Shown here piece by piece: positions 51,818 through 59,611 of a stretch of 64,000 nucleotides of DNA (its first letter is position 1; each line of letters begins with the position of its first letter). Origin of the DNA: Armatimonadota bacterium (lineage in GTDB: Bacteria; Armatimonadota; UBA5829; DSUL01); assembly GCA_025998755.1 (NCBI GenBank), contig AP024674.1:1040162-1104161 (forward strand), written 5' to 3'. The position numbers were made by a program, and so were the translations under genes. The notes below the pieces were generated by a model. The model worked only from the letters and a program-made list of their open reading frames with translations, made no database searches and was not told where the DNA came from.

Positions 51818-52537
51818 ATGAGCACACTTATGGATAGACGGCTTTTCTTGAAGGGTGCTGCGGCTGCAGCCGGAGCAGCGGCTCTCGGGAGCATGCTCCC
51901 GGCATCCCGGGTTTCCGCCCAGGATAGCGGACCTTTCACCCTTCCCGATCTCCCCTACCCGTATGATGCGCTTGAACCGCACATTGACGCCCGCACGATG
52001 GAGATTCACCATTCGAAGCACCATGCAGCCTATGTCACCAACCTGAACGCGGCGGTGAAGGGAACTCCCATAGAGCGGATGTCCATCGAACAGATCATGC
52101 GGCGAGGGGCGGAGAACCTTCCTGCAGCCGTCCGCAACAACGGCGGCGGGCATATCAATCACGCGTTCTTCTGGGAGATTATGTCTCCTAACGGCGGGGG
52201 AGAACCGGGCGGAGCCCTGCGCAAAGCGCTGGAAGCGACATACGGCTCTTTCGCTCAGTTCCGCGACAAGTTCGAGCGCGAGGCCAAGGGACGATTCGGA
52301 TCAGGATGGGCGTGGCTGGCGGTCAAGCGCGGGAAACTAGAGTGCTACAGCACCCCCAATCAGGACAATCCGTGGATGCAGGGCATCATCCCCATTCTGG
52401 GACTGGACGTCTGGGAGCATGCCTATTATCTGAAGTATCAGAACCGGCGGGCTGACTACATCAGCGCGTGGTGGAACGTGGTGGACTGGGGTAAGGTGGA
52501 GGAGCGGTATTACCGCGCCCTTCACGGCCAGGGCTAG
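51818..52537 (+). CDS. Tat-exported Fe/Mn superoxide dismutase
   Basis: A 239-residue protein from the ATG at 51818. The N-terminus is a twin-arginine signal ([19 protein letters not shown]), with cleavage probably near SRVSA-Q. The mature enzyme has the four metal ligands of the Fe/Mn family: His in [13 protein letters not shown], His in [11 protein letters not shown], and Asp and His in [14 protein letters not shown]. Export by Tat would let the metal be loaded first. Whether it uses Mn or Fe cannot be decided by eye. Its last four bases overlap the end of rsmA. Confidence 0.93.
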   Translation: MSTLMDRRLFLKGAAAAAGAAALGSMLPASRVSAQDSGPFTLPDLPYPYDALEPHIDARTMEIHHSKHHAAYVTNLNAAVKGTPIERMSIEQIMRRGAENLPAAVRNNGGGHINHAFFWEIMSPNGGGEPGGALRKALEATYGSFAQFRDKFEREAKGRFGSGWAWLAVKRGKLECYSTPNQDNPWMQGIIPILGLDVWEHAYYLKYQNRRADYISAWWNVVDWGKVEERYYRALHGQG

Positions 52538-53406
52538 ACCGGGCCGGAGACTGATGGCAGCAGGAGTTTCGCCAGCCTGACCAAATCCGCTACACTTAGT
52601 TCTGCCGCACGGCGGGCGGGGTCTAGCCCCGCCCGCCTTATTGCGTCTTCCACCTTATCCTTAGGAATGCCAAGCAGGTCCGAGAGGGGATTCACCACGC
52701 GCTTGCGCCGCTGCGTGAAGGCGGCCCGGGCCAGTCTGAGCGCGGCGCTCTCCCGCTCCGCAGTGAGCCCCGTTTCCCGCGGAGTCATGAGCAGCAGGAC
52801 GGACTCCACTGCCGGCTCAGGATAGAACAGATGGCGCGGCACAGCGAAAGCCACACGGGCTTCGGTGAACATCTGACAGAAAACGGACAGGCTGCCATAC
52901 TGCCTGGAGCCAGGGGAGGCAGACACCCGCTCGGCAACCTCCTTCTGCACCAGCAAAGCAATTCCGGAAATCGCCGTCCGGTGCTCCAGGAGACGCTCGA
53001 TGATGGGCGAGGTGATACTGTAAGGGATGTTCGCCACCACGCGGACCGGTCGGCCCAAGGAAGAGAGCAGCGCACCGAGATCCATCTTCAGGAAGTCGCA
53101 ACGCACCACGCTAACGTTGGCGCGCCCGGCCATCCGCTCAGAAAGCGCCTGCGCAAGGCGGGCATCCACCTCGATTGCCGTGACGCGGGCCCCGGCCGCC
53201 GCAAGGGCCTCGGTCAACATTCCCAGTCCCGCCCCGATCTCCAGACAGCTCTCGCCGGGCTGTAGTCCACTGGCGGCGACAATGCGGCCCGCCACCCCCC
53301 GGTCCGTCAGGAAGTTCTGCCCCAGCCTGCGGCTTGGGCGGATCCTCCTGCCTGCGAGGAAACGACGAACGGACGAAGGACTGGCGGGATTTACGGTTTC
53401 GCTCAC
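52534..53406 (-). CDS. rsmA: 16S rRNA dimethyladenosine transferase (RsmA/KsgA)
   Basis: A 290-residue SAM-dependent enzyme that dimethylates two adenines near the 3' end of 16S rRNA. Motifs: [47 protein letters not shown] (the NIPY catalytic motif) and [14 protein letters not shown]. The C-terminal helical domain is complete. It follows the 3D-domain gene on the minus strand, as the yabE-ksgA neighbourhood does in Bacillota. Confidence 0.95.
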   Translation of the reverse strand: MSETVNPASPSSVRRFLAGRRIRPSRRLGQNFLTDRGVAGRIVAASGLQPGESCLEIGAGLGMLTEALAAAGARVTAIEVDARLAQALSERMAGRANVSVVRCDFLKMDLGALLSSLGRPVRVVANIPYSITSPIIERLLEHRTAISGIALLVQKEVAERVSASPGSRQYGSLSVFCQMFTEARVAFAVPRHLFYPEPAVESVLLLMTPRETGLTAERESAALRLARAAFTQRRKRVVNPLSDLLGIPKDKVEDAIRRAGLDPARRAAELSVADLVRLAKLLLPSVSGPV

Positions 53407-53461
53407 AGGGGGATTATGACCCCGGCCGGCAAGGGGGGGAGCCGCGCCGGGGAGCTGCCAG

Positions 53462-54292
53462 TCAGTCTTCGATGATGTGGACCACCACCGGCCGGCGGCC
53501 GAAGCGCAGCGCCGCAGAGTAGCTTTCGTGCCCTAAATCTATCTTGGCACCTTTTATGGCGCTTCCCGTGTCGCCAGCAACCGCAAAACCGTAGCCCTCA
53601 ATGTAGAGTTTTGTTCCAAGCGGAATTACTCGCGGGTCCACCGCCACCACGCCCCTACCGGCCCGCATACCGGTGGAAGTCCGCCCGTTGGCGTGCGGGC
53701 CGCAGGATCTGGGGCCCGGATCATAAGCGGTGGCGGTCATGACCAGCACCTTCCGGCTGAAAAAGCCGCGGGAAGGAAGCGGAGAGCCCTTCCCGTAGAG
53801 CACCACTCGCGGCCTTGCGGGACGGATGACCTCGGAAGACAAACGCTCCTTCATCACGCGCTTGCCGTCAGCATACGTCAGACGATATGTGACCTTCTGC
53901 AGCCCGTCCTCTCCCGGATCCGAAAGGCGGGAATGACCGGGACGGAGCGAGCTGGTCGCCTTCCGCACGGTCTGACGCGCAATCTGCTCCTGCACCGTTA
54001 CCTCGCGGACTTCAATGCGCATAACGCGGGCCCTCAGGCCATTGGTGACAGGAACATCGGGATCGGGGAAGACTTTGTCACTGGGGCCGACGGAGACACC
54101 GGCTTCTTTCAGAGCTTCGCCAAGCGTCGCCGCCGTTGTTCTGAGGCATGCGGTCCGACCGTCCACCAGGAGCGTGATCTCCCGCTCTTCCTGTGGACCG
54201 GCCAGCAGGCCATAGCCCGCTGTCGCCGCCGTCACTATCCCAGCCGCCACAACAGCAGCCAGGACCTTTTTCGCTTTCTGCTGTAAGTGCAC
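53462..54292 (-). CDS. YabE-like protein: DUF348, G5 and 3D domains
   Basis: A 276-residue exported protein with a GTG start. An N-terminal TM or signal segment (KVLAAVVAAGIVTAATAGYG) is followed by one DUF348 repeat (EREITLLVDGRTACLRTTA), a G5-like region (MRIEVREVTVQEQIA) and a C-terminal 3D domain (MTATAYDPGPRSCGPHA; GVVAVDPRVIPLGTKLYIEG; AGDTGSAIKGAKIDL). The 3D name comes from three Asp, which form the lytic transglycosylase-like site. It probably remodels peptidoglycan. AGGAGG lies about 15 bases upstream. Confidence 0.9.
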   Translation of the reverse strand: MHLQQKAKKVLAAVVAAGIVTAATAGYGLLAGPQEEREITLLVDGRTACLRTTAATLGEALKEAGVSVGPSDKVFPDPDVPVTNGLRARVMRIEVREVTVQEQIARQTVRKATSSLRPGHSRLSDPGEDGLQKVTYRLTYADGKRVMKERLSSEVIRPARPRVVLYGKGSPLPSRGFFSRKVLVMTATAYDPGPRSCGPHANGRTSTGMRAGRGVVAVDPRVIPLGTKLYIEGYGFAVAGDTGSAIKGAKIDLGHESYSAALRFGRRPVVVHIIED

Positions 54293-54606
54293 GTCCAGTT
54301 CTGCCCACCTCCTTTGCCAGGTATTTCCCCGCCGGCCACGAGCGTTCTCCCGCCACGGGCGAGTGTGGTCGCAGTTGGGAACGCAAGCCAGGGAACCGAA
54401 GAATCGTCGGCGAACAGAGCCGGGACGGGGATGTGGGTTCAGTTGTGAGTGCCGGAAGATGATATCACGTTTTGCGCCACAGTGTCAAATTACCTAGGCC
54501 GCTCCGCCGCCAGACCTGCTGGAAAGGCCAATGCGCACCGCTTCCGCTCGCCTGAGAGAGGAGACTGCGGTGTACGGGAAGAAGCGGAACCGGGCGGAGC
54601 CAACCG
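54293..54606. other. divergent intergenic region with a promoter and long leader
   Basis: It separates the 3D gene (minus) from the Eis-like gene (plus). A minus-strand promoter at 54459-54488 would give a leader of about 160 bases with several GC-rich stems. No known riboswitch core was recognised. The Eis-like gene has GGAG 8 bases before its ATG, but no obvious promoter. Confidence 0.55.
54459..54488 (-). promoter_or_regulatory. promoter of the 3D-domain gene
   Basis: On the minus strand a perfect TTGACA (54483-54488) and TATCAT (54459-54464) are separated by 18 bases. Confidence 0.65.
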
Positions 54607-55824
54607 ATGGAAGTCAGGACTCTGCACGGGGATGAAATAGACGCGGGGGCTGATGTGGCCACCACGGCCTTCGACTGCGAGCCGGGAAGTTGGCGCGCGG
54701 GCTGGCATCGTACAGAGGAGCTTTGTGGCCCCGGGGTCATCTGGGGCGTCTATGAGGACGGCCGACTGGTGTCCAGCTGCGTTGCTCCCCCGCAACGCGT
54801 GTTTGCCGGAGGTCGCTCCATTCAGGGAGGATTTGTCGGAGGAGTGGCGACGTTGCCGGAAGAGCGCCGCAAGGGTTACGCCGAAGCGATGCTCCGGGCC
54901 GCGCTACAGGCATCCCGGGAGCGAGGGGTCCTCATCAGCTATCTCTGGCCCTTCTCATACCGCTACTACCGGAAGCTGGGATGGGAGCTGGCCAACGATG
55001 GAGTGCTTGTAACTGCAACGGCCGACGTGTTGGGACATATTGCCGCCGAGGCCGAAGCCCGTGACGTTATGTTCGCCGACCTGGATAGCGTGATGGAGTT
55101 CTACACCTCTCAAGCCCGCTGCTTCAACGGAATGGGCGACCGCTCGCGCGCTTGGTGGCTGCGATTCGTGGCAGACCGCACATCACTAAAGGGCAATCCA
55201 GGCGAGCCGGTCTTCTGCGGAACCCTCAAGGCCACGGCGCTCTGGCGGGATGGCAAAGTATCCGCCCTGATGCTCTGGCGGACGGCAGAAGAGGAAGATG
55301 GCACTCTTCTCGTGAACGCCTCCGATACCCTTTATTCCGACACCGTAGCACTCGGAAGCCTGCTGCAAGCTCTGCTCGCGCGTCTTCCCGGATGCGCAAA
55401 GATCAACTTCGGTTGCGCGCCTAACCGGTTGCCGCACTGCCTCTGGGATGAGCCGCGTGCTGTCTCCCGCAGCCTGTGTTGCGGCGCGATGGCCCGAATT
55501 CTGGATGTGCCGGGGTTCTTGCAGGCGACCGGCTGGGAGCCGGGTGTGGAAGGACGCCTCACGCTGAGGGTCAGCGATCCGCTGTTCGGTGAGTATTCCG
55601 GGAGCTTCGAGGTCTGCAACGGACAGGCCGTCCCGAGTCGCAAGGTGGGACCGGAGCTGCACTGCAGCATCCAGACATTCACGCAGCTCGCGACCGGGTA
55701 CCTGCCGCCCGAGGAGGCAGTCTCCCTGGGCCGCGTACAAGCCTCCGAACTCGACGCCGCCCGCCTCCTTGCTGCGGCATCAGGCGGTCTGACTCCGTTC
55801 CGGTCTTCGCAGGAACCGGGCTGA
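54607..55824 (+). CDS. Eis-like GNAT acetyltransferase with SCP2-like C-terminus
   Basis: A 405-residue protein of the Eis layout: an N-terminal GNAT domain (GGFVGGVATLPEERRKGYAEAML, with the R/K-x-G-x-A acetyl-CoA loop), a second GNAT-like domain, and a C-terminal SCP2-like domain (GRLTLRVSDPLFGEYSGSFEV). The segment LISYLWPFSYRYYRKLGWEL is the usual end of motif A/B in this family. Eis proteins acetylate amines, some on aminoglycosides; the substrate here is unknown. Confidence 0.88.
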   Translation: MEVRTLHGDEIDAGADVATTAFDCEPGSWRAGWHRTEELCGPGVIWGVYEDGRLVSSCVAPPQRVFAGGRSIQGGFVGGVATLPEERRKGYAEAMLRAALQASRERGVLISYLWPFSYRYYRKLGWELANDGVLVTATADVLGHIAAEAEARDVMFADLDSVMEFYTSQARCFNGMGDRSRAWWLRFVADRTSLKGNPGEPVFCGTLKATALWRDGKVSALMLWRTAEEEDGTLLVNASDTLYSDTVALGSLLQALLARLPGCAKINFGCAPNRLPHCLWDEPRAVSRSLCCGAMARILDVPGFLQATGWEPGVEGRLTLRVSDPLFGEYSGSFEVCNGQAVPSRKVGPELHCSIQTFTQLATGYLPPEEAVSLGRVQASELDAARLLAAASGGLTPFRSSQEPG

Positions 55825-55852
55825 CGCTGGCTACGGCCCACCCCGGCTGTGG

Positions 55853-55882
55853 TTGACACAGACGGCACCCGAAAGCTACAAT
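55853..55882 (+). promoter_or_regulatory. promoter of the ASCH gene
   Basis: TTGACA (55853-55858), an 18-base spacer and TACAAT (55877-55882). It lies about 50 bases before the ASCH start codon. Confidence 0.65.
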
Positions 55883-55931
55883 CAGACCGCCCCCATCGCA
55901 GGGGCCACCTCAGGAACATGGGACGGCTGCA

Positions 55932-56285
55932 TTGCCCAATTTCGCCATCAACTTCTACACGGAGCTTTACGGAGACATCCTTCGCAAAGGCCGCAAGACG
56001 GCCACCATACGTCTGGGAGACAAATCCGGGAAGTATCAGCCCGGGCAGTTGGTCTGGATCACTGTGGGGCGGCGCTACGGGCCGCGCCAGAAGCTGTTCA
56101 CCGCTATCATAGATGAAGTTACCGTCAAGCCCATCAGCGCGCTGACGCGCCGCGAGGTGGAGAAGGAGAACCCGGAGTTCCGTCAGATGGAGGACGTCTG
56201 CTCTCTGCTCTCCCGGATCTACGACCGCCCCGTAACGCCCCTGGACACGGTGACTGTGGTGATGTTCTCGCGCGTCGCAGAATAG
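55932..56285 (+). CDS. ASCH domain protein
   Basis: A 117-residue protein with a TTG start. The ASCH beta-barrel is recognisable from the segment GRKTATIRLGDKSGKYQPGQ followed by LVWITVG and IIDEVTVKPISALT; the K-x-x-T-I-R pattern is the usual binding site. ASCH proteins resemble PUA folds and may bind RNA or nucleotides. It has its own promoter and terminator, so it is monocistronic. Confidence 0.8.
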   Translation: MPNFAINFYTELYGDILRKGRKTATIRLGDKSGKYQPGQLVWITVGRRYGPRQKLFTAIIDEVTVKPISALTRREVEKENPEFRQMEDVCSLLSRIYDRPVTPLDTVTVVMFSRVAE

Positions 56286-56315
56286 ACATCCGTCTGTCTT
56301 AGTTTAAGAGCAGAC

Positions 56316-56350
56316 AAAAGGCCGGCCTCTGCCGAGACCGGCCTTTTCTT
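56316..56350. terminator. bidirectional rho-independent terminator
   Basis: AAAAGGCCGG (56316-56325) pairs with CCGGCCTTTT (56338-56347). T-tracts are present on both strands, serving the ASCH gene (plus) and the PEP-CTERM gene (minus). Confidence 0.88.
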
Positions 56351-56371
56351 ATTCGAGGCGCCTGAACTGTG

Positions 56372-57742
56372 TCAGGCTTTGCGCCTGCGCAGACCCAGCA
56401 GCGAGACCAATCCCGCTCCAAGCGCAATCACGGAAGCCGGCTCGGGGACTATCTCGAACCAGCTCTCAGTCGTGAAGCTGTTCGCACCGGCCGGGGACCA
56501 GATGCGCAGCCATTCCGTGATGTTGTCCACAGTATACAGGTTGCCTGCCGCATCGAAGGCGATATCGCGAATGCGGCTGCCGGCATCGAAGCTGCCAACG
56601 AACGCACCTGTGTTCATATCGAAGATGAACACCTCGCCGGTGCTGTAGTGGCCATAGGCTACCCACCCGGCTGGTTCATACAGAGAGATGCCGTAGGCAT
56701 AAGTGTACTTGGTGATATCGGTCTCCCAGGCCGGAGTGTTGATAGGAGGGGGGCCGTCCAGGAATTTCGTGATGGCCGGCGCCTGATTCACAGATGCGCG
56801 ATACTGGTTCATATACCAGTTGCCAGCGCTATCGCGCTCCACGTCCCTCGGGTAGAACGCAAAGTAATTCGGGCCTATGTATTGCGTGCCGATGTCGCCA
56901 GGGGTCGCCGTCGCGTTGGCGCCCAGGTCATACATTATCAAGCCCTTCCGGCCAGGCGCGCCGCCGTAGTAGTTGCTGTCGACCAGGTAGATCTTCCGGT
57001 TGCCGTCAGCCTGCGTGCCCTCAACCCAGACGCTTTCGACATACTGATTGGGGGTTTTGTTGGATGCGTCGATCAGTTGGGTGACGGACGACAGGTCATC
57101 GTTGAACTCCCAGACAAGGTCATTCGAGAAGTCCGCGACGTACAGGTGCCCGTCCGGCCCGATGGTGCTCTTGAACGGCGAGGAATTACCGGCAGCTCCC
57201 CAATCCTTGCCTCCTGTGAAGAAGCCGATCTCGGAGGCATCGGCGTTGAGGGCATAGATGCCACTGGTGGTGGGTCGGCCAAAAGCGGTGGTGCCCCCCT
57301 GGCCGTTCGAGACGTAGATGGTCCCGAACTTGGGGCTGTTCATGTTCTTGAAGACCGACACGCCAACTGGGACATAAAACGACGTGGACGTGGAATCCTG
57401 GCTGATCTGGGTCCAGCTGCTGAACCCGGTGCTGGAAGCCACGATTCGGGCTTTGTAGGTGTTGCCCGGAGTTGCCCCCGTCCCGTTCCAGGTCCAGGTG
57501 TGCGTCCCCTTGCCAAGCGTGCCCAGGTTCTCGGAATACACCATCCCTCCGCCAACCTGCCAGACTTGCATGGTGACTCCGGCCGTGGCATCTTCGTTGA
57601 GGATGAACGAGAACGTGTCGGGAGCCAGCGGCTTCAGGGCCGATGCGTAGACGTTAGCGGAGGCTGGGGCGCTGCAGCCAACTGCGATACCGGCTGCAAT
57701 CAGCACGCACCCCACCCCGCGCGCAATCGCGGTGAGGTTCAT
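56372..57742 (-). CDS. PEP-CTERM exported protein: FlgD-like Ig domain and NHL-type propeller
   Basis: A 456-residue protein from the ATG at 57742, with AAGGAG just before it. A signal peptide (GVGCVLIAAGIAVGCSAPASA) is followed by a FlgD-like Ig domain (LGKGTHTWTWNGTGATPGNTY), then a six-bladed propeller with NHL-like blades (STIGPDGHLYVADFSNDLVWE; IRDIAFDAAGNLYTVDNITEW, in part) and a PEP-CTERM tail (VPEPASVIALGAG, then LLGLRRRKA). The Ig domain probably sits on the surface and the propeller binds a ligand. No exosortase is in the window. Confidence 0.8.
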   Translation of the reverse strand: MNLTAIARGVGCVLIAAGIAVGCSAPASANVYASALKPLAPDTFSFILNEDATAGVTMQVWQVGGGMVYSENLGTLGKGTHTWTWNGTGATPGNTYKARIVASSTGFSSWTQISQDSTSTSFYVPVGVSVFKNMNSPKFGTIYVSNGQGGTTAFGRPTTSGIYALNADASEIGFFTGGKDWGAAGNSSPFKSTIGPDGHLYVADFSNDLVWEFNDDLSSVTQLIDASNKTPNQYVESVWVEGTQADGNRKIYLVDSNYYGGAPGRKGLIMYDLGANATATPGDIGTQYIGPNYFAFYPRDVERDSAGNWYMNQYRASVNQAPAITKFLDGPPPINTPAWETDITKYTYAYGISLYEPAGWVAYGHYSTGEVFIFDMNTGAFVGSFDAGSRIRDIAFDAAGNLYTVDNITEWLRIWSPAGANSFTTESWFEIVPEPASVIALGAGLVSLLGLRRRKA

Positions 57743-57872
57743 CTCCTTTTCTCCTTCCGGGCGCCGCGTCTCCGCCCTCGTTGCGCATCTCAGGCGCACG
57801 TTACTTGCAGGACGCGACTTGCCCCAACTATCACGATCAATGCCAGGTGCCTTCCGGACTCCAGGCAAGACT

Positions 57873-57878
57873 ATTATA
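57873..57878 (-). promoter_or_regulatory. -10 box for the propeller PEP-CTERM gene
   Basis: A perfect TATAAT on the minus strand about 130 bases upstream of the ATG. No good -35 box lies at 16-18 bases. Confidence 0.4.
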
Positions 57879-57947
57879 CGCCCGCGCGCGCCTTCCAGGG
57901 ATTAAGTTTCAGAAAACCGGCAAAAATACGGGGACTTACTCGGCCTG

Positions 57948-57980
57948 CAATAAAAAAGCCCCTCGCTTGCTGCGAGGGGC
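57948..57980 (-). terminator. rho-independent terminator without an upstream gene
   Basis: GCCCCTCGC (57958-57966) pairs with GCGAGGGGC (57972-57980) around a five-base loop; on the minus strand TTTTTTATT follows directly. The DNA further up this strand carries only the plus-strand HTH-metallo-beta-lactamase gene. Confidence 0.75.
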
Positions 57981-58165
57981 AATCGGTTCAGCAACGCCGG
58001 ACTTGCGCTGCTTCTGAGACAGCAGAAAGGAGAAAAGGTTCCAACTTGCTCGTTCCACTTGTATTACGATTTCTTCACATGAATTGTTCCGGATTCTTTC
58101 CGGCGCACGGCCAGGGGCTCGCAAGTGAAGGGACACCACGTGGACGCGAAGAAGCAACACTCACT

Positions 58166-58990
58166 ATGCAGCTTGAAGACAACCTGGGAGACATCATCGC
58201 TAAGGCAAGGCGGGGACTGGGTCTTGATCTGCAAACGCTGGCCGCGCGGACCGGCATCAGCGCGCAGGATCTCGGCAAGATCGAATCATATGAGCTGACT
58301 CCGCCGGACGAAGCGCTGAAGCGCCTGGCCGCGGCGCTATCACTCAAATACGATGCACTCGCGAAGATCGCCGCCGGAAGCTACGCCCCACAAACGGAAG
58401 CGCCGGCGCGATGGGGCTGCATCCGGCGCATCGAGTCCCGCTACGGCGGTATGAGCGTCAACGCGTATCTCGTCTGGGATGACACCAGTCTGCACGCGGC
58501 GCTCTTCGACACGGGAACCGACTTCGGTGCGATCCGCAGCGCGGTGGAGGATCTTGGACTCAGCCTCCGGTTCGTGGGATTGACCCACACCCACGGCGAC
58601 CATATCGCCGTCCTGGAGCAGGTGCGCAGCGCCTTTTCTCCGGTGGTGCTCTGCTCGCCTGCTGAACCCGTTCCGGGAGGTCAGGCCGTGCGGGAGGGCG
58701 ACGTTGTGGAGATGGAGTCCCTCTCCATTGAGGTCCTGGAGACCGCCGGGCACAGTCCAGGCGGGCTGACCTTTCACGTCACTGGCTTCCGCAGTGCCCC
58801 CGGGGCCGCAGCCACGGGAGATGCCCTTTTCGCGGGATCCATCGGCGGGGCCAGAATCTCGTATGAACGGCTTCTCGCTAACGTGCGGGAGAAGATCCTG
58901 AGCTTACCGGTGGACACCCTGCTATTGCCGGGCCACGGTCCCCTGACCACGGTCGGGCAAGAGAGAGAAAACAATCCCTTCGCAGCCTGA
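58166..58990 (+). CDS. XRE-type HTH domain fused to a metallo-beta-lactamase-fold hydrolase
   Basis: A 274-residue protein. Residues 5-65 form an XRE/Cro helix-turn-helix (LGDIIAKARRGLGLDLQTLA; GISAQDLGKIESYELTPPDE). Residues 85-274 form a metallo-beta-lactamase fold with H141, H143, D145 and H146 (LTHTHGDHIAVLE), H196 (LETAGHSPGGL), D219 (TGDALFAGSIG) and H257 (LLPGHGPLTTVG), the glyoxalase-II-like binuclear site. A DNA-binding domain joined to a hydrolase suggests a regulator sensing its own substrate, but that is inference. ATG at 58166 is preferred; a TTG at 58046 is possible. Confidence 0.85.
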   Translation: MQLEDNLGDIIAKARRGLGLDLQTLAARTGISAQDLGKIESYELTPPDEALKRLAAALSLKYDALAKIAAGSYAPQTEAPARWGCIRRIESRYGGMSVNAYLVWDDTSLHAALFDTGTDFGAIRSAVEDLGLSLRFVGLTHTHGDHIAVLEQVRSAFSPVVLCSPAEPVPGGQAVREGDVVEMESLSIEVLETAGHSPGGLTFHVTGFRSAPGAAATGDALFAGSIGGARISYERLLANVREKILSLPVDTLLLPGHGPLTTVGQERENNPFAA

Positions 58991-59153
58991 AACTTCCGGA
59001 GACCCCGCACGTGCTCCATCTTGACCTGGATCAAGGATTTTCCGCAGCGGCCAGCGCATAGTTATGAAAAGCCGGCAGTCGGGAGCGCGAATCAGGACGC
59101 AACCGATAGGCGGAGCCATCCCGGAAGTGTCGGCCCCCGGAGACAGCGACACA

Positions 59154-59594
59154 ATGACGGTCACCGCAATGCAGAAACTGGCGGCAGCCCTGGCCGGGCT
59201 GCTGCTGGGAACAGGAGGATTCACCTTCCTGTATGCCCGCGGGCTTTCTTATCTTTCGGATACACCGGAGACCTGTGTCAACTGCCACGTGATGCGCGAG
59301 CAACTGGACGCCTGGTATGCATCCAGCCACAGCTCGGCCGCCGTATGCAACGACTGTCACACCCCCCACCCCAAGATGGCCAAATACCTAGTGAAGGCTA
59401 CGAACGGCATCAAGCACAGCACATACTTCACCCTGGGTAACTTCCACGAGCCCATCCGTATCAGCCCATCCAACCGGCGGATCGTGGAGCAGAACTGCCG
59501 CCGCTGCCACGAGCACCTGGTGGGGGCCATCCACGGGAGTCCCGACGAGCTTTCCTGCCTGTCGTGCCACGTGCGCGCGGGCCATCAGAGATGA
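59154..59594 (+). CDS. nrfH: cytochrome c nitrite reductase small subunit
   Basis: A 146-residue membrane-anchored tetraheme cytochrome of the NapC/NirT family. One N-terminal TM helix (KLAAALAGLLLGTGGFTFLYA) is followed by four heme sites: CVNCH (41), CNDCH (65), CRRCH (115) and CLSCH (135). It takes electrons from menaquinol and passes them to NrfA. The ATG at 59154 has GGAG about 10 bases upstream; an ATG at 59169 is also possible. nrfA follows 17 bases later. Confidence 0.93.
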   Translation: MTVTAMQKLAAALAGLLLGTGGFTFLYARGLSYLSDTPETCVNCHVMREQLDAWYASSHSSAAVCNDCHTPHPKMAKYLVKATNGIKHSTYFTLGNFHEPIRISPSNRRIVEQNCRRCHEHLVGAIHGSPDELSCLSCHVRAGHQR

Positions 59595-59611
59595 CAAGAG
59601 AGGTCACGTCC

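Larger units (their letters stand above)
57743..58165. other. gene-free stretch with promoter and an orphan minus-strand terminator
   Basis: TATAAT on the minus strand at 57873-57878 probably serves the propeller PEP-CTERM gene, leaving a leader of about 125 bases. Further up, a minus-strand terminator lies at 57948-57980 with no minus-strand gene in front of it. On the plus strand a purine-rich RBS-like tract (AGAAAGGAG) at 58024 precedes an alternative TTG start at 58046 for the HTH-metallo-beta-lactamase gene. Confidence 0.5.

Noticed and set aside
54293..54455. c-di-AMP (ydaO) or c-di-GMP riboswitch in the 3D gene leader
   Set aside because: The conserved cores of both classes were looked for by eye and not found; kept only as a leader of unknown type.
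56369..58165. Long N-terminal extension of the HTH-hydrolase frame
   Set aside because: It runs antisense through the whole PEP-CTERM gene; the real protein starts at the HTH domain near 58166.
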